A stretch of 64,000 nucleotides of DNA, from contig JAAXNY010000010.1 of NCBI GenBank assembly GCA_013420905.1, positions 62,001 through 126,000 of the forward strand, given 5' to 3'. Under the pieces are notes generated by a model. The model worked only from the letters and a program-made list of their open reading frames with translations, had not been told where the DNA came from and searched no databases. The stretch comes from Collybia mongolica (Eukaryota; Basidiomycota; Agaricomycetes; Agaricales; Clitocybaceae). Position 1 is the stretch's first letter. Each line of letters opens with the position of its first letter. Shown piece by piece: positions 57,169 to 64,000 of the stretch. A program made the position numbers and the translations under genes.

Positions 57169-59643
57169 TCACCATGTGCAGAATGCAATCGTCGCAATGG
57201 CACCAGCGAACAGCGAACTCAATAAAAGAGAAGCGCCTGGGAGGAGTGCAGTCAACATCGTTGCACCGCTTACCGAACCTGGACTGGTGCTTCCCATTTT
57301 ACTTCGTTCTTTCCCAGTTATTCCATTTGAATTGGCCACCACGGACGGATCAACGGTGATAGTATTGACCGTTTTCGTGAATGCAGTAGTGGCGAAAGTG
57401 ACAGCTGCCGGGTCCTGTGTCGCTGGCGAATCGGTCAAGAAAACGAGGGCGAAACCAGGCGCCTTGACAGGGACGAGGCAGGCATTGGCGGTTTGATCGC
57501 AGTTGATTGTGACAACGTCGAGTGCACCTCTTAGCTGGCCGTCAACTTTAAATTTATTCCCCAGGGTCTGGAGGAGAGTCAAAGTGTATCGTTGAATTAG
57601 ATCTCGGACGACCTTACCTGACCAGCCCAAGTAAGATTTGTTTGGACAGAAACGGACGAAGCGGCGAAATATCTACAAATCGCAAACATGTCAGAATCGT
57701 TCATATGCCAAATGTGGGATCCTTACTTGACTCGGACTTGAGCAGGTACATTACCACCGCCAACAGTGATAGTAGCAGTAATGTCGCTCCCACCCGTAGG
57801 GTCGTCGTTGAAATTGAACAGGGCTACCTTTGAAAGTGCACCCTTCTCATAAATGGCGTATGATGGTGTGAAAATGCCGTTGTTAGAGGTGTCCACGATT
57901 TGGGAGGTGTTCGTCTGGCCAAAGGCTTCTGCAACGATCAACACGGAATAGTAAATCGATCCAACGGTCCATTGGTTGAAAGCGGTGGTATTGGTCGGCG
58001 GGGCTAGGGAGGTATTAGTTACCCTTATATGTATCTAGATAACGCCTAAATACCTGTGAAGGGCTACAGGGATAGATGTCAAAATGAGTCAACTGAGAGA
58101 AGGGTGAAGCACGTACATTATAATACACATTCTGCCCTCCGACGTGTAAAAGGGCACCAGAGAAGTTAGAGGCTGCCATAGTGAATCCATAATCCAGTGC
58201 CCACAGAGCCGCTCCAAAACTGTTTGAAATCCCCGGAAGACCACCACACGTTGCAGTATTAGTTTCGAACATAATAAAAGGTTTGCCTGCAGCCTGAGCG
58301 AGTGCACTAGATTCCAGGTACGGTCGTACAAGGTTCAACCCAGAGTTGTGGTTCAGGAAATTGGGGAAGGTCTCTTGAGGATCAACACGGGTACCGACGT
58401 GGAATGTCTCGAAACAATTGTTACTTGGGTAACTGAAAAATAGGGAAATTATGACATGTGTCCATTTGTGTGGTGAATATGCTGGGGACGTACTGTTCCA
58501 TGGTGATAGCATGTAGATTTTTGGCAAAAGTAGGAATATAGTTCGTGTCCCAAACAAGCTTAGGTTCCCAAGGGCCGGATGCAAGACTGGGGCCGATGAG
58601 CATGTTTTTGTTGGGAATCCTGGGGTTATCCTCAATAGCCTTCACGAGATTTGAGAAGTCGTTGAAATAATCCATCGGGGAGTACTCCGGCGCGCGATGT
58701 CCGTGACTAAAAAGAAAAAGTCAAATATGAGTATATTGGTTAACAGAACCGGTCATACGCAGCGTAGTAATCGGGCTCATTCCCTGCTTGTAATCCGAGC
58801 AATTTGTCCCCCAGTATGGTCTGGCCATGTTCAGCTATGTCAAGCCTCCAGTTTGTATCGTTGAACGGAATGCCTAAGACGATCATTCAACAAAATACTA
58901 CACATTAGGGGTTGAAATCGTACCAAGGTACCATCGGACGTTAACGAGAGACGATATATTGGCAGCCATATGAAATAGGTCGACGGTGTATAACACAGCT
59001 GGAGTTTGGGTCTGATACGAGTCAGACAAATCTCGTCCGAGACGATTTATCGACTCACCGGGTTATTGTTGTCCGACTTCTCTTTGTCAAGGGAATGCCC
59101 GTTGGCAATCGAATCCACCAGAACCGCAAAATCCTGAGTATTACCACCAAGACGAATCCTCACGCCACCAGCGCGTTGTTGGATGTTCGCCATCAAATTG
59201 AGAAAAGGAACCTGGAGGTGAGATCTTCGTCACGATGAGACACAGAGACAAAGACAATGAACTTCAAAAACGAACGAGTTTTTCCCCACTATCCATCTCA
59301 TCAGATTTGCGCCTGTCCTTAGAATATCGAGTTACTTACACACTTGGGTGATGACAGACATCTCGATCGAAAATCCATAAAAAGAACCAGGTTGGAGTAT
59401 TGAAAGTCCATTGACGCTTGCATTATTTGCAGCCAGATTTAACGTAAAAGTTGTCGGTGCACGTTCTGCGGGTAGTGCAGGGGGAATGAGGATGGTTTCG
59501 TCGTAAGCATGCAAAAGGACGGCCGTTGGTTCTGGACCCGCAGACCCCGTGGTAGTTTGACCGAAAGGGATTTGACCATAGACGGTGACAGCAGCACAAG
59601 AGGTAGCAGTGAGAGACAGAGAAAGAAGGAGGGGGATAAGCAT
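57169..59643 (-). CDS. GH79 family glycoside hydrolase, copy 3
   Basis: Eleven minus-strand exons (59340-59643, 59276-59288, 59059-59224, 58924-59011, 58759-58873, 58494-58706, 58117-58432, 58054-58063, 57727-58003, 57618-57672, 57169-57567) give 651 residues. The signal peptide is MLIPLLLSLSLTATSCAA. Catalytic Glu residues lie in AGNEPDYY and IMFETNTATCGG. The hydrophobic C-terminus (LLPGASLLLSSLFAGAIATI) suggests a GPI anchor. Ten of eleven exons match copies 1 or 2 in length. Likely role: removal of glucuronosyl groups from extracellular glycans at the cell surface; substrate untested. Confidence 0.93.
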
Positions 59644-61210
59644 TAGGAGGGTGCGTTATATCGAGCGCAACACCAGGGGAAGGGAAGAGAATACAAGCGA
59701 CGTTGTTTGGCTGGCGTATTTGTGACCCGACTAGCCACTGTGTTTGTCAAGATTGTGACACTTCCCTGAACTGATAATCATATTATACGCGAGCTCCTAA
59801 CTGGCCCAGATACTCCATCGCGAAAAACAGTGGCCTCTAGGTTTTATGAGCAACGACCGAGCGCGAAGACACTCCTCTATAAATAGGCCAGCTGATTTCA
59901 ACTTAGTTTGATTATGGACGGGCAAGATACAGCCGTCCTGGATCATCCGAGGTAGAGCTTTCAAACGTGGCGCCACGGACTCCGAATAAGGCACAGCTAT
60001 TTTTTACTGTGACAAATATTTTCGGTGGGTCAAATTTCGGCTTCGAAGACGATTTTGTGTCGAAGCGCGGCCATGGAGTTCGTATACCGCAGTATGTTCA
60101 CCACTGCCATGGGAGGTGGAGGTCAAGGGGTATGTATGTCTCGTTGCAACGAAACCCTGTTCGGGTTTAGGGCGAGCTTGTGCTATTTTTAAAGCGTGGC
60201 CGGGATGAAGCGTTGATTGCCCTCTCACGGATTCGGAATGCAGCCGAAGGGTACCTGGTTCGAAGATAGCGGAGAATTCTACGGAATAAGACTGGTAGAA
60301 AGTAGTGCTGAGCTCGGGGATGTGGTTGGAAAATGAACCAGAGCCAAGCTACTACAGGGACGTTCACCAAGAAAAGTGGGTTCGTGCTCCGCTCGAAATG
60401 AATCGCGAAGTGCCGTATGTAGCGGTTTAGAACACCTTTGACCACCACAGCCCTAAAATGATTAGTGATTAATTGCAAGAAATAAAAACATACGACATTC
60501 GTGGAGAACCCATTTAAGTGTTACTCCCAAACATCCTCATGCCCGATGTCACTGGCATTAGTTAACCTTGTGCAACACGCGCAATGATAAATTGATCAAT
60601 TTCTCTCAAAGCTTCCCAAGTACTTTAATCTATCATAGAATACTCCTGGCCTTTGAGTCACATACCTTTCCATTACAGTTTGACGAAGTGTGGTACAAAC
60701 CATGAGAATTTATGAATAACTCTAACCCAGGTGTATATATGACATCAATGTCGCAAGCTCGGAAGGTGGCGTATCTGATGCGCCACTTGCGACCCATTAA
60801 TGGGTTTCAAAAGAAAATGTTCTGTGACTGAATTGGCAGACATGGGAATAGCTCCTCATCAATAGACGAAATCGACAGTTGGGAGATGATGTTTTGAGGA
60901 CACATCAAGCCGAGGTCCGGCATCACTTCGGATCATTTGATCCGGACCCAGCCTAGAACGTCTTCTTGGATGGCTGGCCCCACTATGGCCTATAGCCTAT
61001 GATCGGTTTTCGAGTGGTAAGTTGTTGTGCCAGTAACAAATGATGCCGTAGCTATCGGTATAAGTGAGGAGCCAGAATAACGGTCGCAGGCCCTCAACGT
61101 ACGACCCTCATCTGACGACACTGGAAACTTGGTGAGCTCAGCCCCTTCCTCAATTTCCCGACCTGCGGCACGTTGACGATGAGTCTCCAGACCTTATCAT
61201 CAGCACCCCC
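59644..61210. other. Intergenic
   Basis: Promoter side of GH79 copy 3 (a TATTTATAG element on the minus strand near 59880) and leader of the F-box gene. The minus-strand open frame at 60167-60478 has no supporting feature. Confidence 0.45.
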
Positions 61211-62950
61211 ATGGCACAAACTGAAATCCTACGACTCGAGCACAGTATTGGGCGCACCAATGCACCTGTCCCGCATGAAGTGGCATCCGCAATCCGAGAA
61301 AAGCTTCCAGCCATTGGAGCAGAGTTCCGACGGCTCGATTTCCAGCTTGCCCTGCTGCTCACAAGGCGCGCACGCTTCCTCGAGCGACGATATGAGAGTA
61401 TCTCCGCATTGTCGCCACATAGGCGTCTGCCCACGCAGGCAGACTCGGAAATACTCGATCCCCAGATAGCCGACCGAGAATCGCTGGCCCGTGCACAACT
61501 GCCGGAAATCGAAGCCGAACTCCATCGCTTACAACACGAACTCCCCCTCATCCTCGCCAGGCGCATGCGCGCCGCAGACCGATGGGACCGATTTAGAGCT
61601 GCTGTAGCCCCACACAAGCTCTTACCAGCGGAACTGGTTCGAGAGATCCTGCTTTGGGCGATTACGGATCCTGTCGCTATACCTGCGGAAGCAGGTCTAC
61701 GTAACGCCCGTATGTCCATTTCGCAGGTGTGCTCGGCTTGGCGCTCCATTTTAATCATGACGCCGGAACTATGGAAGGATTTCGCGGTATTTTACACAAC
61801 TCAGGCTTCGGAGTTGCGTGCTACGCGGCTTGCCAACCACTGGCTGCCACGATGCGGCAACTTTCCACTTACATTCAACGTAGTTCGTAAATCCGAACCA
61901 CACATAATCCATGCAGATGTTGGAGCTTTGACGATATCCCAGAGGGATTATATGGTCAATAATTTCATCGTGCCGAATGCCCCCCGGCTGAAAGAGCTTC
62001 AAGCCGTGTTTTCACTCAACAGCGCGGAGAAACTTCTCGCTATGCCCGTCGTATCTTTTGACGTCCTTGAGAAGCTTCACCTCACGATCAAATATCGTCC
62101 CATCTCATCCTTTATCGACTTCAAACCCCCGACGATCTTTACAAGGTCGCCTCTTCTTCGGGACGTTACATTCTGGTTGAGGGGACACTATAACCCTCTC
62201 CATTTGGCTCTTCCTTGGACTCAGCTTACTCGTCTAGTCCTCGCAGGCGAACTCCCTCCACGAGCATGCTTAGCGGTCCTCAACCTGTGCCCAAACCTCA
62301 AAGACTGTGGGTTCGACCACATCGTGAGCGGGGGGCACCCCCTGATCACTGACCATCTAGTTCTACCGGAACTCCCTCTCCATCTTCCCAACCTGGAGAG
62401 CCTCAACGCCCACTTCGACCCCGACTATTTCTCCCAGTTTTTCAACCTCATTTCGGTACCTAACCTGTCTTACCTCAAACTCGTCCGTTTTTACTGCTGG
62501 GATCGGACCTTCTGGACGTCCACCAGCGTCCTTGAATTTTTGTCGTCGCTCTCCTCAACTTTGAAAACATTCACGTTCGAGGACCACTACGCCGAAGTCG
62601 TCAGTTCGCCCTACCCTTCCATGGATCCGCTTCTTAAATGCCTTCTTCAAGCGCATAGCGTGACGTTCCCTTCAGATTACTCCATCACGGAGTCTACGGC
62701 AGATGCCATTGCAGATGGCACTTTACTCCCCCAAGTCGAACATCTGTCGTTTCACAGTAGGACAGATAGGAGTGTCCTGCTGGAGATGGCGGATACCCGA
62801 TACGCCCTGGCTCAACACGCCCAATCAAATAAGGACTTGTCAGGAAACCTGGCGCCTATCCGGGTGATTGAAGGCCGAGAGTCCTTTGCTGAATCGTTCT
62901 CTATCGAGCACAATGGCAAGCGCTACGTTGTCGTGGAATCCCGGAAGTAA
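61211..62950 (+). CDS. F-box protein with leucine-rich C-terminus, single exon
   Basis: The frame gives 579 residues without introns. The first 130 residues are helical and charged (ARAQLPEIEAELHRLQHEL suggests a coiled coil). The F-box follows at about 135-190: LLPAELVREILLWAI, then ISQVCSAWRSILIMTPELWKDF. Leucine-rich, LRR-like segments fill the rest (LTRLVLAGELPPRACLAVL, CPNLKDCGF, LPNLESLNAHF, VPNLSYLKLVRF). This coiled-coil plus F-box plus weak LRR order is the standard form of the expanded F-box family in mushrooms, presumed SCF substrate receptors. The ATG at 61211 is the first in frame. Confidence 0.88.
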   Translation: MAQTEILRLEHSIGRTNAPVPHEVASAIREKLPAIGAEFRRLDFQLALLLTRRARFLERRYESISALSPHRRLPTQADSEILDPQIADRESLARAQLPEIEAELHRLQHELPLILARRMRAADRWDRFRAAVAPHKLLPAELVREILLWAITDPVAIPAEAGLRNARMSISQVCSAWRSILIMTPELWKDFAVFYTTQASELRATRLANHWLPRCGNFPLTFNVVRKSEPHIIHADVGALTISQRDYMVNNFIVPNAPRLKELQAVFSLNSAEKLLAMPVVSFDVLEKLHLTIKYRPISSFIDFKPPTIFTRSPLLRDVTFWLRGHYNPLHLALPWTQLTRLVLAGELPPRACLAVLNLCPNLKDCGFDHIVSGGHPLITDHLVLPELPLHLPNLESLNAHFDPDYFSQFFNLISVPNLSYLKLVRFYCWDRTFWTSTSVLEFLSSLSSTLKTFTFEDHYAEVVSSPYPSMDPLLKCLLQAHSVTFPSDYSITESTADAIADGTLLPQVEHLSFHSRTDRSVLLEMADTRYALAQHAQSNKDLSGNLAPIRVIEGRESFAESFSIEHNGKRYVVVESRK

Positions 62951-63562
62951 TGAATGCAGTGTAATCTGGATGGGGACTGACGATCGATGACAAAAGGGAC
63001 GTTTTCCTTTGACATATCTAACATCGCGACATAGTCACGGTGGCAGTACGCTGGTTCGCTCTTCAGCGTCTCAAAAGGACAACTTATCAGAAATCCTTCA
63101 ACGAGGCGGGTGCGGACGGAACTTCTATATAATATACCCCCTTTCTTCCAGTTCTACTCGAGTGCCGTGTGTAGGACTGACTAACGATGGGTATCTTTAC
63201 GTACTTCGTATACCCTACAAGGAAAGATTTAAATTCTGATTTAACCTATCTTTTTTATGGATTTCACGTTCATCCACATCTGGCGCTTATTCCCCATGGA
63301 GCGACTAGTACCCAATCTGTTCGCTTTATTTCGGTATAAACGCCCATCTGCTCATAAGGGTCGCGAAGCATGTCTTGATGTCGGGTGGTTGAAGTTTTTC
63401 GAACGCCGGGACAATGAAAAAACCGGGAAGACGAGATTTGAAACCACGTTGCTGCTGCCATTGAGTCTACTATAATTAGTTGGTATTTTCGAGAGCTTAG
63501 ACGCTGCTCATCAGTTGCTAGAATAAATTTGATTAATTACATTCTCCCTCTCTCGAGTTATG
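62951..63562. other. Intergenic, convergent 3' flanks
   Basis: No gene supported; short frames only. Confidence 0.45.
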
Positions 63563-64000
63563 TTAGGAGGGATGAGGGGTCGGTGATACACCGAGATGTG
63601 GCGTATTTAATTGACTTAGCCCTCTTTTTCCTTCCTTCCACGTCATGTCAAAATCCGTCGACAGAGGTATGCCGTCTACGTCAATATTGTACGTTGATGC
63701 GCAGGCGTCTATCGATCTCACGAGATGGAGGAATTCAGCTATGTATGTGCTCAATATAGAACGAACAATAGTAGAATTATCTGCGTCGTGGATGATGGAA
63801 AGGATGGTGGTTGCGCAGTGTTTTAGCCTTATGGGAACGGTACAGTGGTTTTCTGGAGTATGAGATAGCCATGTCGCACAACGTTTGAGCAGAGGAAGAC
63901 CCTGTTCTCGAATGTGTCTGTTTGGATGAGTCCATAATTGTCTGCATATGTTGAAGAGTGGTGTAAGATCCTCAGCGGAGACAGTATTATCCTCGAAATA
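63563..64000 (-). CDS. 3' end of an unidentified gene, cut by the window
   Basis: The minus strand is open from the window edge to a stop at 63563, 145 codons. It reads DLTPLFNICRQLWTHPN, LPLLKRCATWLSHTPEN, IRLKHCATTILSIIHDA and STYIAEFLHLVRSIDA. The regular helical pattern with Leu, Ile and Trp spacing suggests an alpha-helical repeat or an F-box-associated region, but no domain is recognised. No internal start is needed, as the gene continues beyond the edge. The last 25 codons are less protein-like, so a short intron near the end is possible. Confidence 0.55.
   Translation of the reverse strand, partial: YFEDNTVSAEDLTPLFNICRQLWTHPNRHIREQGLPLLKRCATWLSHTPENHCTVPIRLKHCATTILSIIHDADNSTIVRSILSTYIAEFLHLVRSIDACASTYNIDVDGIPLSTDFDMTWKEGKRGLSQLNTPHLGVSPTPHPS

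Noticed and set aside
61150..61758. 202-codon minus-strand frame opposite the F-box gene
   Set aside because: Arg/Ser-rich antisense shadow of the F-box coding region.

Overview
The window reads as nuclear DNA of a basidiomycete fungus, most likely an Agaricomycete. Genes are split by many short (about 50-65 bp) GT-AG introns. Gene families typical of that group are present: BTB/POZ expansion, GH79 glycosidases, an F-box protein with an N-terminal helical region, a PHO84-type phosphate transporter, and a Ty3/Gypsy element with a chromodomain. No bacterial, organellar or viral gene organisation was seen. All exon models were built by eye from splice signals, reading-frame phase and paralogue comparison; no alignment program was run.

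Layout. 0.9-5.5 kb: a 5'-truncated, mutated Ty3/Gypsy chromovirus with an intact 3' LTR, preceded by a hairpin-rich GGAATTC repeat island. 6.8-17.5 kb: three intact BTB/POZ genes (one +, two -) and two decayed copies, with a RHO1 GTPase gene between them. 18-22.5 kb: a GNAT acetyltransferase gene, a secreted probably GPI-anchored protein, and an F-box-like protein. 25.1-27.7 kb: the first of three GH79 genes. 29.4-30.3 kb: a second member of the secreted GPI-type family, on the other strand. 30.9-33.8 kb: tRNA-His, a decayed copy of it, and diverged direct repeats. 33.9-35.4 kb: a C2H2 zinc-finger protein. 36.7-46.5 kb: five serine tRNA genes with three different anticodons (two AGA, two UGA, one CGA), a tRNA-Ala, a small secreted cysteine-containing protein, a METTL16-type RNA methyltransferase and the second GH79 gene. 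48.1-50.6 kb: a PHO84-like phosphate transporter with 16 exons. 51.0-52.2 kb: an ABHD12-like serine hydrolase. 54.0-56.9 kb: a tandem pair of alpha/beta-hydrolase esterases. 57.2-59.6 kb: the third GH79 gene (-). 61.2-63.0 kb: a large single-exon F-box protein. The last 0.4 kb is the 3' end of a minus-strand gene that runs out of the window.

How the genes relate. The three GH79 copies share one 11-exon architecture, including 13-nt and 10-nt microexons, and all carry a signal peptide and a C-terminal hydrophobic tail. They look like cell-surface glucuronidase-type enzymes spread by local duplication. The two secreted GPI-type genes flank GH79 copy 1 and share an exon of identical length. Most of the interest lies in local gene-family duplication and decay, and in the tRNA-Ser group, where anticodon and intron state differ on a nearly constant tRNA body.
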